From Aliarcobacter sp. (lineage in GTDB: Bacteria; Campylobacterota; Campylobacteria; Campylobacterales; Arcobacteraceae), in NCBI GenBank assembly GCA_028703945.1, contig JAQVLW010000016.1:2768-38872 (forward strand): a stretch of 36,105 nt of DNA, given 5' to 3'. The notes beneath the pieces are model-generated. The model saw nothing but the letters and a program-made list of their open reading frames with translations. It was not told the DNA's origin and searched no databases. Position 1 is the first letter of the stretch. The number at the start of each line of letters is the position of its first letter. The translations under genes were made by a program, and so were the position numbers. This document shows positions 14,990-23,763 of the stretch, piece after piece.

Positions 14990-16249
14990 TTGTACAAATT
15001 TTTTATATTATTACTTTTTTTAGTAAATACTCTTTTCTCAAATGTTTTAGAAGATGATTTAAAAATCTTAAAAGATTTAGGTCTAGAGAGTTCTTTTTTA
15101 TCTGAAAAAAGCTTGTTAGCTACTTTTGATGAATACTCTTCTTCTTATAATATAAATTATTACAATAACCTCTTGAAAAAATCTTCTTTAAATGTCCAAA
15201 TAGTTAAAAATGAAATCCAAAATGAAAATCTTCCTGATACAGTATTTTTTATTCCTTTATTGGAAGCCAGTTTTGTAAATCAAGAAAGAGGAAAAAATAG
15301 TCCAGCTGGATTATGGCAAATAATGCCACTAACTGCAAAAAATTTAAGATTGAGAAATGATGAAAGTATTGATGAACGACTTGACTTAATTAAATCTACA
15401 GATGCAGCTAGTTCTTATTTAAAAAAATATTATAAAAAATTAGATAAATGGTATTTGGCAATTTTAGCTTATAATTCAGGGGAAGGAAATGTTGCTGAGG
15501 GAGTTGCTAGATGTGCACTTGATAGATATTTAGAACTTAATCCTAATATGAATAACACTCCAAGTATTAATAATTATAAAAAGATGCTTAATGATTATAG
15601 AGTTACAAAAACAGGGTTTAGTAGTTTATATGATGTTTATAATAGATTCAAATCATTTTATAGTTTTGAGTATTTAGTTAAAAATAATAAAGAAAATAAA
15701 TATTTAGCAGAATCAAGTATTACATATATAAAAAAATTAATAGCGTTTTCTATGATAACAAATAGAGATTTATTTAAAAGCATAGATAAAAAAGCTAAAT
15801 ATACATTAGAAAAAGTAAAAGCACCAAAAGGTATACAACTTAGATCTTTATCTAATGCTATAAACATGGATTATAATGAGTTTAGAAATCTTAATAAGCA
15901 TATTAAAAAAGAAACTTTACCAAGTGATTCAAAATCTTATAATATTTATATTCCTCAAAATAAATTAGAACTTTATAATCAAAGAATATTTGCTATCAAA
16001 CCTATTAAAGAAAATGTAATCGATACAAAAGTAGTAGAAAATAAGAAAACAAAAAATGAAAATATAAAACAAAATAAAGTAACAGAAATTAAAAAAACTA
16101 ATAAACCAATTATTTATATTATTAAGAAAGGTGATTCTTTTGAATCAATATCAAAAAAATATAAAGTAGATTTAAAAAAATTAAGAAGTGATAATAATAA
16201 AAAGTCGAATTTAATAAAAATAGGAGATAAAATTGAAATTTATAAGTAG
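14990..16249 (+). CDS. Lytic murein transglycosylase with LysM domain (MltD-like)
   Basis: A secreted peptidoglycan-cleaving enzyme of 419 residues. It starts at TTG with GGAG 5 bases upstream and has a signal peptide (about 1-17, [14 protein letters not shown]). The SLT goose-lysozyme-type domain (about 75-190) carries the catalytic glutamate in IPLLEASF (Glu92), then [13 protein letters not shown] and [11 protein letters not shown]. The tail (374-417), [18 protein letters not shown]...[11 protein letters not shown], is a LysM peptidoglycan-binding domain. A lysine-rich low-complexity linker (about 335-370) separates the two. The gene overlaps rlpA by 17 bases, so two lytic transglycosylases are co-expressed. 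Confidence 0.9.
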   Translation: MYKFFILLLFLVNTLFSNVLEDDLKILKDLGLESSFLSEKSLLATFDEYSSSYNINYYNNLLKKSSLNVQIVKNEIQNENLPDTVFFIPLLEASFVNQERGKNSPAGLWQIMPLTAKNLRLRNDESIDERLDLIKSTDAASSYLKKYYKKLDKWYLAILAYNSGEGNVAEGVARCALDRYLELNPNMNNTPSINNYKKMLNDYRVTKTGFSSLYDVYNRFKSFYSFEYLVKNNKENKYLAESSITYIKKLIAFSMITNRDLFKSIDKKAKYTLEKVKAPKGIQLRSLSNAINMDYNEFRNLNKHIKKETLPSDSKSYNIYIPQNKLELYNQRIFAIKPIKENVIDTKVVENKKTKNENIKQNKVTEIKKTNKPIIYIIKKGDSFESISKKYKVDLKKLRSDNNKKSNLIKIGDKIEIYK

Positions 16250-17222
16250 TTATTTAAAATATAGTTTATTCTTAGGTTTATTAAGTGTTTTTCTTTTTAC
16301 AGGTTGTTCTCAAAAATCTTATGATGTAGATTATGATAAATTTTATAAAGATACAAAAAATTCTAAAATAAATAACTCAAAAGAAATGCATAAATATACT
16401 ATGCGACCTTATAGTGTATTTGGTATAAAATATTATCCATTTGTCGCAAATATGGGAGACCAATTTGAAGGAATAGCTTCTTGGTATGGACCTGATTTTC
16501 ATGAAAAAAAGACTTCAAATGGAGAAGTTTATAATATGTATGATATGACAGCAGCACATAAAACTTTACCAATGAATACAGTTGTAAAAGTAGACAATTT
16601 AGATAATGGTAAATCAATAATAGTAAGAATAAATGATAGAGGACCATTTGTTAGAGGAAGAATTATTGATTTATCAAACAAAGCTGCCCATGAAATCGAT
16701 ATGTATAGAAAAGGTACTGCACAAGTAAAAATTACTGTTTTAGGATATAATGGTGAGATTGAAAATAAAAATGCACCTTATGTTGGAAATACAACAGCTA
16801 TTGTAAAAAATGAAAAAATTGATGTTATTGATCCTTTAGAAATTAAAGAAGATCGTATTGTATCTACAAAAGTGCCTGTAGTACCAGTGGTTAATATTAA
16901 TAAAAGTAATAATACAACAAAAATAGTAAAACCAGTTATTACGCCTATTGGTACTCCAACAATAAGTAAAAACAATAATAAAGTTTTATCAAGTGGAAAA
17001 TTTAGTATTCAAATTGGTGCATTTAGTCAAGAATCAGGAGCTATGAAAACTAAAAATGAGTATCAAAAAAAGTTTAATGGCAATCAAATAGATACAAAAA
17101 AGGTTTTTTCAAATGGAAAAACTTTGTTTAAAGTTTTTATTAATGGTTTTGATACTTATGAAAAAGCTCAAAGTTTTAAAAATGCAAATGGTTTAGGTAA
17201 TTCTCTTATTAGTGGTAATTAG
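16233..17222 (+). CDS. rlpA: Septal ring lytic transglycosylase RlpA family lipoprotein
   Basis: RlpA cleaves glycan strands stripped of peptides, mainly at the division site. The 329 residues begin at TTG with GGAG 6 bases upstream. A signal sequence ends in a lipobox LFTGC with lipidated Cys25. The double-psi beta-barrel (about 75-165) contains [20 protein letters not shown], the catalytic Asp in [16 protein letters not shown] and [11 protein letters not shown]. After a Pro/Asn/Thr-rich linker, residues ~250-325 ([16 protein letters not shown]...) form a SPOR domain, which binds denuded glycan. The domain order is standard for RlpA. Confidence 0.92.
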   Translation: MKFISSYLKYSLFLGLLSVFLFTGCSQKSYDVDYDKFYKDTKNSKINNSKEMHKYTMRPYSVFGIKYYPFVANMGDQFEGIASWYGPDFHEKKTSNGEVYNMYDMTAAHKTLPMNTVVKVDNLDNGKSIIVRINDRGPFVRGRIIDLSNKAAHEIDMYRKGTAQVKITVLGYNGEIENKNAPYVGNTTAIVKNEKIDVIDPLEIKEDRIVSTKVPVVPVVNINKSNNTTKIVKPVITPIGTPTISKNNNKVLSSGKFSIQIGAFSQESGAMKTKNEYQKKFNGNQIDTKKVFSNGKTLFKVFINGFDTYEKAQSFKNANGLGNSLISGN

Positions 17223-17230
17223 GAAAAAAA

Positions 17231-17803
17231 ATGGTAGAAATTAATAGAAAAACAAAAGAAACAGATATTAAATGTAAAATTGATATAAATGGTTGTGGAA
17301 AATCAAATATAAAAACAGGTGTTGGGTTTTTTGATCATATGTTAGAAGCTTTATCAAAACATAGTGGAATAGATATAGATTTAACTTGTAATGGAGATTT
17401 ACATATTGATGCTCACCACACTGTTGAAGATTGTGGGATCGTTTTAGGACAAGCTTTAAAAAAAGCAATTTTTCCTATCCAAGCAGTTGAGCGATATGGA
17501 AATGCGACAGTTGTTATGGACGAAGCAGCAACTACATGTGCTTTGGATTTATCAAATCGACCCTATTTGGTATATGAAGTAAATGTAAGTGGAAAAGTTG
17601 GTGATTTTGATGTTGAGTTAATTGAAGAATTTTTCCATGCAGTTGCTGGAAATGCTGGATTAACTGTGCATATTATAAGTGATAGAGGAAGAAATAAACA
17701 CCATATTTTAGAAGCATCTTTTAAAGCCTTTGCCGTGGCGCTTAGACGAGCTTTAGTAAAAAATGAGAGATTAGGAATTCCAAGTACAAAAGGTGTTTTA
17801 TGA
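17231..17803 (+). CDS. hisB: Imidazoleglycerol-phosphate dehydratase
   Basis: HisB (single-function form, 190 residues) dehydrates imidazoleglycerol phosphate in histidine synthesis. Visible hallmarks are GFFDHMLEALSKHSGID, the metal-binding LHIDAHHTVEDCGI, the second metal site HIISDRGRNKHHILEASFKAFA and the C-terminal region. No other his biosynthesis gene is near, so it is separated from its pathway and travels with envelope genes. Its last bases overlap kdsC (ATGA type). Confidence 0.95.
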   Translation: MVEINRKTKETDIKCKIDINGCGKSNIKTGVGFFDHMLEALSKHSGIDIDLTCNGDLHIDAHHTVEDCGIVLGQALKKAIFPIQAVERYGNATVVMDEAATTCALDLSNRPYLVYEVNVSGKVGDFDVELIEEFFHAVAGNAGLTVHIISDRGRNKHHILEASFKAFAVALRRALVKNERLGIPSTKGVL

Positions 17804-18297
17804 TTGAACTTATTGTTTTAGATGTTGATGGAACTTTAACAGATGGAAAAATTACTTATTCAAATAGTGGTGAAGAAACAAAATCATTTGATGTTGCAGA
17901 TGGTTTAGCAATTGCAGTTTGGACAAAAAAATTTGGTAAAAAAGCTGCAATTATAACTGGACGAAGTTCTTTCGTTGTTGAAAAAAGAGCAAAAGAGTTA
18001 AATATTACTTATCTTCATCAGGGAATTAAAAATAAACAAGAAGTTTTAGAACAAATATTAAAAGAAGAAAATTTATCATGGAGTCAAGTAGCAGCCATTG
18101 GTGATGATTTAAATGATTATAATATGTTAAAAAAAGTTGGACTTTCTTTTACTCCTGCCAATGGTTCACACTATTTAAAAGATTTTGTAAATGTTGTGTG
18201 TCAAAATAAAGGTGGTGATGGAGCTGTACGAGAAATGTTAGAGTATATTTTCAAAGAAGATGGACTTGAAGAGGAATTTTTAAACGCATGGCTATAA
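17800..18297 (+). CDS. kdsC: KDO 8-phosphate phosphatase KdsC
   Basis: KdsC dephosphorylates 3-deoxy-D-manno-octulosonate 8-phosphate to give Kdo for lipid A-core synthesis. The 165-residue HAD-type C0 (capless) enzyme has LDVDGTLTDGKI with nucleophile Asp8 and acid Asp10, ITGRSS as motif II, and IGDDLNDYNML as motif IV. It overlaps hisB by 4 bases and lptC by 10, linking Kdo production to LPS transport, an order seen widely in Gram-negatives. Confidence 0.94.
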   Translation: MIELIVLDVDGTLTDGKITYSNSGEETKSFDVADGLAIAVWTKKFGKKAAIITGRSSFVVEKRAKELNITYLHQGIKNKQEVLEQILKEENLSWSQVAAIGDDLNDYNMLKKVGLSFTPANGSHYLKDFVNVVCQNKGGDGAVREMLEYIFKEDGLEEEFLNAWL

Positions 18298-18836
18298 AAA
18301 TATTTACTTTTTTACTTTTAGTTTTATCCGTGGGATATTATTTTGTTCCAGTTGAAAATATCAAAAAAAATGAACTTGATAAAGATATTCCATTAGTTAT
18401 ATTTGAATCATCTTTTATGTACACAATTAATGAAGAAAGTATAAATAGAATTGTTTATTCAACTCATGCGATAAAATATAAAGATAGAGATGAAATGTAT
18501 AATGCAAATATTATTTTAAAAAATACAGACAAAACTAAAAATTTTAAAACAGAAAAATTAAAAGCAAATCTAATAGTAAAAAATGCTAATGATTATGCTT
18601 TGACTGATAATGTAAAATATGCTAGAGATGATTTTATGAAGTTAAATACGAACGAACTTTTTTATAATGATATTACAAAAATTGCAAAAAATACTAAACC
18701 GTTTGATGCTGTATATAATAAACATTTTTTAAAGGGCGATAATATTTATTTAGATATAAATAATGATTTTATAAAAGCAAATAATACACATTTTGAAATA
18801 GATGTTATTAAAAAAAATAAAAAAGGAAAAAAATGA
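18288..18836 (+). CDS. lptC: LPS export protein LptC
   Basis: LptC is the bitopic inner-membrane protein that passes LPS from LptBFG to LptA. The 182-residue product has one N-terminal membrane helix (about 3-19, IFTFLLLVLSVGYYFV) and a periplasmic beta-jellyroll-like region rich in alternating polar/hydrophobic strands. LptC diverges strongly, so the call rests on fold-like pattern, size and its place between kdsC and lptA. It overlaps lptA by 4 bases. Confidence 0.85.
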   Translation: MAIKIFTFLLLVLSVGYYFVPVENIKKNELDKDIPLVIFESSFMYTINEESINRIVYSTHAIKYKDRDEMYNANIILKNTDKTKNFKTEKLKANLIVKNANDYALTDNVKYARDDFMKLNTNELFYNDITKIAKNTKPFDAVYNKHFLKGDNIYLDINNDFIKANNTHFEIDVIKKNKKGKK

Positions 18837-19336
18837 GATATTTAATAGGTTCAATACTTTGTTCTATATATTTATTTGCTCAAAGTGAAACTTTAACAAT
18901 AGATGCACAAAATTTTGAAGCAGATGATAAAAAAGGAATTTCTATTTTTACTGGAAATGTAAAAATGAAAATGGGTGAAGATAGATTAAACGCACAAAGA
19001 GTAGATGTTTATTTTATCACAGATAAAAACAATGCTAAAATTCCTTTAAAATATGAAGCTACTGGAAAAGCTGATTTTGAAATTATTACAAAAGAAAAAC
19101 ATTATATTGGAAATGGAGATAAAGTAATTTATTCACCGCAAAAAGAAGAATATACTATTTTAGGTAATGGTTATTTACAAGAAAAAAATGATGATAGAAA
19201 AGTTTATGGAGATACAATCTTTGTTAATCAATTGACTGGAGAAGCAAGAGTAAAAGGAAGTGAACAAAAACCTGTTCGATTTATTATAAATATCGAGCAC
19301 GGTGAAAATAAAGGGAAAAGTAATGAGAATAACTGA
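18833..19336 (+). CDS. lptA: LPS transport periplasmic protein LptA
   Basis: LptA forms the periplasmic bridge carrying LPS to the outer membrane. The 167 residues start with a signal peptide (MRYLIGSILCSIYLFAQS). They contain the OstA-type repeats: LTIDAQNFEADDKKGISIFTGNVKMKMG, then YEATGKADFEI and a KVIYSPQKEEYTILGNGYLQ strand pair. The length is typical. It overlaps lptC by 4 bases and engB by 14. Confidence 0.9.
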   Translation: MRYLIGSILCSIYLFAQSETLTIDAQNFEADDKKGISIFTGNVKMKMGEDRLNAQRVDVYFITDKNNAKIPLKYEATGKADFEIITKEKHYIGNGDKVIYSPQKEEYTILGNGYLQEKNDDRKVYGDTIFVNQLTGEARVKGSEQKPVRFIINIEHGENKGKSNENN

Positions 19337-19925
19337 AGCAAAATTTTTACAATCTGCACAAGGAATTGTTGATTCTCCGAGTCCTGATAGGGCTGAAGTC
19401 GCATTTTTAGGAAGATCAAATGTAGGAAAATCATCATTACTTAACACTTTGACAAATAGAAAAGGTTTAGCAAAATCTTCTTCAACTCCTGGGAAAACTC
19501 AACTCATAAATTATTTTGAAATTAATTTCAAAACTGATAATGAAGAATTGCCATATTTATATGCAAGATTTGTGGATTTACCTGGATTTGGTTATGCAAA
19601 AGTTTCTAAAAGTATTAAAGCTGAATGGAATAGAAATCTAACGGCTTATTTAGAGCAAAGACAATGTTTACAAATATTTGTACATTTGATTGATTCAAGA
19701 CATCCTTTGCTTGATATTGATAAAAATGTGGATGAATTTTTAAGAACTATAAAAAGAGGCGATCAAATTATCATTCAAGCATTTACAAAAATAGATAAAT
19801 TAAAAATGAATGATTTAGCAAAATTAAAAAGAGAGTACCCTGAAGGAATTTTTATTTCAAATCTGAAAAAAAAGGGTATGATAGACTTACAAAATAAAAT
19901 TACAGGATATTTATTTGGACATTAA
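19323..19925 (+). CDS. engB: Ribosome biogenesis GTP-binding protein EngB/YsxC
   Basis: EngB is a TRAFAC-class GTPase needed for late 50S assembly. The start is placed at the ATG at 19323 (AAGGG 8 bases before), giving 200 residues; the frame also opens from a GTG at 19302 within lptA. Motifs: G1 GRSNVGKSS (30-38), the GKTQ/SSTPGKTQLINYF switch region, G3 DLPGFGYAKVS, G4 TKIDK and G5 ISNLKKKG. It overlaps argA-like gene 19915 by 11 bases. Its position after lptA matches H. pylori and C. jejuni orders as I recall. Confidence 0.95.
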   Translation: MRITEAKFLQSAQGIVDSPSPDRAEVAFLGRSNVGKSSLLNTLTNRKGLAKSSSTPGKTQLINYFEINFKTDNEELPYLYARFVDLPGFGYAKVSKSIKAEWNRNLTAYLEQRQCLQIFVHLIDSRHPLLDIDKNVDEFLRTIKRGDQIIIQAFTKIDKLKMNDLAKLKREYPEGIFISNLKKKGMIDLQNKITGYLFGH

Positions 19926-20376
19926 ATTTTATAAGCCAACCGTAGCTGATATTACAAAAATGCAAAATATAGTAAAAGAAGAAGTTCTTAATGGAAAAAT
20001 TCTTTTAAGAACAGAAGATGAAATGGCAACTACAATTCGTTCATATACTGTTGTTGAAGTAGATGGAAAAATGGCTGGATTTACAGCAACTCATATTCAC
20101 TCTCCAAGACTTGCAGAAGTGCGAAGTTTAGTTGTTGCAAAAGAGTTTAGAGGTTTAAAATTAGGAAAGAAACTAGTAGATGCTTGTATAAAAGAGGCAA
20201 AAGAGTATGGAATAAAACAACTTTTATCTTTGACTTATGAGCAAGGATTTTTTGAAAGCTGTGGATTTAGAGTAATTTCAAAAGAAGAAATTCCTGAACA
20301 TAAAATTTGGGCTGATTGTATTAGATGCAAACATTTCCCTATTTGTGATGAAATTGCAATGGTTATTGATCTGTAA
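19915..20376 (+). CDS. Short GNAT acetyltransferase, probable N-acetylglutamate synthase
   Basis: A 153-residue single-domain GNAT protein starting at TTG inside the end of engB. The acetyl-CoA loop reads VAKEFRGLKLGKKLVDACI. The C-terminal EIPEHKIWADCIRCKHFPICDEIAM, with Cys spacing C-x2-C-x6-C, is typical of short ArgA-type N-acetylglutamate synthases lacking the kinase-like domain; I recall one described in Campylobacter under the name ArgO. It would make N-acetylglutamate for arginine synthesis, upstream of ArgC (also in this window). Substrate assignment is inferred from this C-terminal signature. Confidence 0.8.
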   Translation: MDIKFYKPTVADITKMQNIVKEEVLNGKILLRTEDEMATTIRSYTVVEVDGKMAGFTATHIHSPRLAEVRSLVVAKEFRGLKLGKKLVDACIKEAKEYGIKQLLSLTYEQGFFESCGFRVISKEEIPEHKIWADCIRCKHFPICDEIAMVIDL

Positions 20377-20378
20377 GC

Positions 20379-20403
20379 TTTAATAAATTTTATTAAAATT
20401 TAA
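20379..20403 (+). repeat. Near-perfect A/T palindrome after the envelope operon
   Basis: TTTAATAAA (20379-20387) and TTTATTAAA (20389-20397) are reverse complements one base apart, followed by a T-rich stretch. It may be a weak terminator for the tatD-to-argA-like operon or an operator for the transglutaminase-like gene at 20418. Pure A/T composition lowers confidence. Confidence 0.35.
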
Positions 20404-20417
20404 TTTTAGGATAAAAT

Positions 20418-21269
20418 ATGCAATGTTATAAAATTATCCACAGAACATACTACAATTATTCAAGTAGCGTCACTTTAGGCGCACATAATTTACTTTTAAG
20501 ACCAAGGGAAAGCCATGAGCTTAGAATTGAGTCTTTTACTCTAAAAAGTATTCCTGAAGCAAAAATATTTTGGCATAGAGATGTGGAAGATAATTCTGTT
20601 GCAATTGCAACTTTTGAAATTCCAACTCAACAACTTTTTATTGAAAGTGAAGTAATCATTCAACACTATAATGAATCTCCACTTGATTTTATAGTATCTG
20701 ATTATGCAATTAATTATCCTTTTAAATATCTTGCAAATGACAATTTTATCCTTTCATCTTATATGGTTTTACCAAATGAAGAGACAAGAATACTTTTGAA
20801 TAATTGGATATACAATATTTATAAATATGGTGAAAAGATTCAAACATACACTCTCTTACAAAAATTAATAACTTATATATTTAAAAATTTTACATATAAA
20901 GTAAGAGAAGAAGCAGGAGTTCAAACGGCAAAACAAACCTTGTCTTATGGCTCTGGTTCATGTAGAGATTTTGCTTTTTTATTTATGGAAGTAGTTAAAT
21001 GCTTAGGTTTAGCGACAAGATTTGTAAGTGGTTATTTATATGCTCCTTTGATGTCTGACCAAGTTGGTTCAACCCATGCTTGGGCAGAGGTTTATCTTCC
21101 AGGTGGTGGTTGGATTGGGTTTGACCCAACTACTGGAAATATTGCAGGAACTGACCATATTTCGGTTGCAGTTTCAAGATTACCGGATAATGTTCCTCCC
21201 ATAGCAGGTTCATTTCTAGGAGTTTCTGATTCAAACATTAGTGTTGGTGTTTGGGTTACGAAAGTATAA
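20418..21269 (+). CDS. Transglutaminase-like family protein
   Basis: A 283-residue cytoplasmic protein (no signal peptide). The N-terminal part (about 1-110, YYNYSSSVTLGAHNLLLRPRE) is the bacterial transglutaminase-like N-domain, and the core has the Cys-His-Asp triad: Cys182 in GSGSCRDFA, His220 in STHAWAEVYL and Asp236 in FDPTTG. In bacteria such proteins are mostly peptidases or amidases rather than cross-linkers. It stands alone with its own upstream space and converges on the MocR gene. The substrate is unknown; such genes often accompany alpha-E and circularly permuted ATP-grasp proteins, none of which is next to it here. Confidence 0.88.
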   Translation: MQCYKIIHRTYYNYSSSVTLGAHNLLLRPRESHELRIESFTLKSIPEAKIFWHRDVEDNSVAIATFEIPTQQLFIESEVIIQHYNESPLDFIVSDYAINYPFKYLANDNFILSSYMVLPNEETRILLNNWIYNIYKYGEKIQTYTLLQKLITYIFKNFTYKVREEAGVQTAKQTLSYGSGSCRDFAFLFMEVVKCLGLATRFVSGYLYAPLMSDQVGSTHAWAEVYLPGGGWIGFDPTTGNIAGTDHISVAVSRLPDNVPPIAGSFLGVSDSNISVGVWVTKV

Positions 21270-21299
21270 ATCTTTATTTTTGCTAATTAAGAAGATTTA
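21267..21299. terminator. Possible bidirectional terminator between convergent genes
   Basis: TAAATCTT (21267-21274) and AAGATTTA (21292-21299) pair perfectly around a 17-base loop. The repeat includes the transglutaminase stop and spans the stop of the MocR gene. The long loop makes the function uncertain. Confidence 0.35.
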
Positions 21300-22660
21300 G
21301 CTTCAAACCAAACTTCGCTAAAAACTTTTATTGCATTTTTTATTTCAAAATCTTCAAAACCACCAAATCCCAAAGCAATAACTTTTTCTAAATTAAAAAA
21401 CTCTTTAAAATAAATTTTTATCTCTTTTTGTTTACATAATTCATCTAGTTTGTCTAAATTTATATTTACAAGAGGTTTTATTAAAAAATTTAATCCACTT
21501 CCTTCTCTTAAAATTTTTATTTCATCTTTCAAAAACTCTTTTAAAAATTCTTTCATCAAATCATGTTTCTTTCTATTTATATTTCTTATTTTTCTTAGGT
21601 GTTTTTCCCAATATCCTTCTTTTAAAAATAGAGTTAATGTTTTTTGAATATCTATTGGAACACCTGAAAATCTAAAATCAAAAATTTGATGATAGATATT
21701 TAATAATGAAGTTGGTAAAACGGTATAAGAAATTCTTAAAGCAGGAGATAAAGCCTTAGATAAAGTTCCAAGATAGATAATTCTTTGATTATTACTTTCT
21801 AATCCTTGCATCGATGGAATAGGACGATTGTAGTAACTTAATTCACTATCATAATCATCTTCGATTATAAAAGAATCATTGTTTTTTGCCCAATTTATAA
21901 GTTTTAATCTATTTGAAATTGGCATCGTTACACCTGTTGGAAATTGATGAGATGGAGTTACATATAAAGCGTTACAATTGGTTTTTTCTAATAAATTTAA
22001 ATCTAATCCATCAGAATTTATAGGAATGTCTTTTATTTCAAAAGAGAAAATTTCAAAAACTTTTTTTGCAACTTTATAACAAGGTGATTCGATAGCTATT
22101 TTATTTGAGATTTCTTTTAGAATAGTTGATACTAAAAACAGACTATCACTAAATCCACTTGTAACAATAATTTGTTCACTATTACATAAAACAGCTCTTG
22201 AAGAGAAAAGGTACTTTGAAATCTCTTCTCTTAATTCTAATTCTCCTTGTTTATTATGGTAAATACCATAATTGATATCATTTTTTACAGCTTTATTATA
22301 AAGTTTTAACCAAGTTTGTTTTGGGAAAGAACTTTTTGCTAAATGTGCAGGAAAAAAGTCTATTTTATAATCAAATTCTTGTTTATTTCCATCTTTTTTT
22401 TCATCTAAATTTATTTGAAAATTTTGGAAAATATCTTCACATACAAAATAACCACTATTCTTTCTACTTTCAATATATCCTTCTGCATATAGTTGATTAT
22501 ATGCAGTTTGTATAGTTGTTTTACTAAGATTATACTCATCTGATAGTTTTCTAATTGAAGTTAGTTTTGTTCCAGCTTTTAGTTTAGTTTTAATCTCATC
22601 TTTTATTTGTTCATATAGTTGAATATAAAGTGGTGTTGAGCTTAGTTCAAATTTATACAA
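21287..22660 (-). CDS. MocR/PdxR-type regulator (GntR HTH fused to aminotransferase domain)
   Basis: A 457-residue fusion. Residues ~1-75 are a GntR winged helix (PLYIQLYEQIKDEIKTKLKAG...LSDEYNLSKTTIQTAYNQLYAEGYIESRKNSGYFV), and residues ~110-450 are a fold-I aminotransferase-like sensor. The PLP-binding lysine is Lys302 in YLGTLSKALSPALR, and the Asp-Tyr region is EDDYDSELSY. MocR proteins bind PLP or its amino-acid adducts and control nearby, often divergent, genes. Here the divergent neighbours are two split-barrel flavin-type proteins, which are the likely targets. The intergenic region of 94 bases holds a candidate operator. Confidence 0.92.
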   Translation of the reverse strand: MYKFELSSTPLYIQLYEQIKDEIKTKLKAGTKLTSIRKLSDEYNLSKTTIQTAYNQLYAEGYIESRKNSGYFVCEDIFQNFQINLDEKKDGNKQEFDYKIDFFPAHLAKSSFPKQTWLKLYNKAVKNDINYGIYHNKQGELELREEISKYLFSSRAVLCNSEQIIVTSGFSDSLFLVSTILKEISNKIAIESPCYKVAKKVFEIFSFEIKDIPINSDGLDLNLLEKTNCNALYVTPSHQFPTGVTMPISNRLKLINWAKNNDSFIIEDDYDSELSYYNRPIPSMQGLESNNQRIIYLGTLSKALSPALRISYTVLPTSLLNIYHQIFDFRFSGVPIDIQKTLTLFLKEGYWEKHLRKIRNINRKKHDLMKEFLKEFLKDEIKILREGSGLNFLIKPLVNINLDKLDELCKQKEIKIYFKEFFNLEKVIALGFGGFEDFEIKNAIKVFSEVWFEAKSS

Positions 22661-22710
22661 AAGTGTCCTTATGGAAAAAAATAAAAATGTATCTTTTATA
22701 AAGTACAGAT

Positions 22711-22732
22711 ATTCGATATTATATGTTCGAAT
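22711..22732. promoter_or_regulatory. Candidate MocR operator over the divergent promoter
   Basis: ATTCGA (22711-22716) and TCGAAT (22727-22732) are perfect inverted repeats around 10 bases that contain TATTAT, a plausible -10 box for the gene at 22755. GATATTCGATATT in the same place also forms a short direct repeat. CG-containing hexamers are rare in this AT-rich sequence, which raises interest. Confidence 0.45.
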
Positions 22733-22754
22733 TACTTAAAATATAGGAAAAATA

Positions 22755-23120
22755 ATGAATGAAAAAATACAAAGCATATTAAAGTATGAAGGTGTTTTTA
22801 GTATAGTAGCTAAAGGGGAAGATTTTCCTCATATTGTAAACACTTGGAATTCTTATGTGATTTTCAAAGATGGTGAAATTTTTGTTCCAGTTGCTGGAAT
22901 GAATAAAATGCAAGAGTTACTTCAAAAAGATAATAGAGTTATTGTTGTTATTGGAACAAAAGAACTTATGGGGCTTTATGGAATGGGAATGGGTATTAAA
23001 ATTATAGGTCATGCTTCTATTTTAACTGATACTAAAGAGCATGAAGATTTAAAAGCTAAGTTTGAATGGGCAAGAGCTGTTATGAAAATAGAGATTTTAG
23101 AAGCAAATCAAACTACATAA
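22755..23120 (+). CDS. Pyridoxamine 5'-phosphate oxidase-like split-barrel protein
   Basis: A 121-residue small flavin-type split barrel. The pattern (GVFSIVAKGEDFPHIVNTWNSYVIFKDGEIFVPVAGMNKMQELLQKDNRVIVVIGTKE) matches single-domain PNPOx-like proteins, with the beta-barrel strand order and the helix after the third strand. Such proteins bind FMN or related cofactors; the substrate is unknown. It starts at ATG after AGGAAAAA. It is divergent from the MocR regulator and 11 bases ahead of a second protein of the same superfamily, so the pair is probably one transcript. Confidence 0.82.
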   Translation: MNEKIQSILKYEGVFSIVAKGEDFPHIVNTWNSYVIFKDGEIFVPVAGMNKMQELLQKDNRVIVVIGTKELMGLYGMGMGIKIIGHASILTDTKEHEDLKAKFEWARAVMKIEILEANQTT

Positions 23121-23131
23121 GGAAGGTAAAA

Positions 23132-23731
23132 GTGAGAAGAGGTGAATTTGAAGTAAAAGATGAAAATAGTATAAATGAAATATTAGAATCTTGCGAATAT
23201 GGAAGTTTAAGTCTAATAAGTGATGGAAAACCTTATGTTGTTGCTTTGAATTTTGTATTATTTGAAAATTCAATTTTTTTTCACGGTGCAAAAGAGGGAC
23301 GAAAAATTGAAGCTATAAAATCAAACCCTAATGCTTCTTTTTTAGTGGTAAAACCTTATTCTTTTATTCCTTCATTTTTCAGTGATACAATGGCTGCTTG
23401 TCCTTCAACTCAATTTTTTGCTTCAGTGTTATTTGAAGGAATAGTTAGTTTTATTGAAGATGGTAATATTAAAGCAAAAGTTTTAAATGCTTTAATGAAA
23501 AAATTTCAAAGTGAAGATAGTTTTGAAGAAATTGCTTATGAAAAAGCTATGTATACAAAAATGTTAGATAAAACAGCTATCTTTGAGTTAAAAGCTGAAA
23601 ATATAAGTTGTAAAATCAAAGTAGGGCAAAATTTAAACGAAGAAAAACGAAATAAATTAATAGAAAAATTAAAATCTAGAAATTTAGAAATTGATGAAGA
23701 AACTATAAACCAGATGAAATTACACAGTTAA
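23132..23731 (+). CDS. NimA-like pyridoxamine 5'-phosphate oxidase family protein
   Basis: The start is placed at GTG 23132, with GGAAGG 5 bases ahead, giving 199 residues beginning RRGEFEVKDENSINEILESCEYGSLSLISDGKPYVVALNFV. This matches the N-terminus of Nim-type proteins (R-x-x-x-ϕ-x-D/E...I...G-x-L-x-x...PYVVPLN-Fϕ), followed by IFFHGAKEGRKIEAIKSNPNASFLVV. The family includes 5-nitroimidazole reductases, but most members have no such known activity. Its C-terminus is extended with a helical Lys/Glu-rich tail. The longer frame from 23066 overlaps the previous gene and lacks a binding site. Probably co-regulated with 22755 by the MocR protein. Confidence 0.85.
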   Translation: MRRGEFEVKDENSINEILESCEYGSLSLISDGKPYVVALNFVLFENSIFFHGAKEGRKIEAIKSNPNASFLVVKPYSFIPSFFSDTMAACPSTQFFASVLFEGIVSFIEDGNIKAKVLNALMKKFQSEDSFEEIAYEKAMYTKMLDKTAIFELKAENISCKIKVGQNLNEEKRNKLIEKLKSRNLEIDEETINQMKLHS

Positions 23732-23763
23732 AAAAGATTATAAAATCTTTTTTAACTGGTTTT
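23725..23763. terminator. Strong bidirectional intrinsic terminator
   Basis: A perfect 15-bp inverted repeat (arms 23725-23739 and 23744-23758, loop ATAA) contains the stop codons of both convergent genes and is followed by GTTTTT on the plus strand. It separates the NimA-like gene from the RND operon. Confidence 0.8.
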
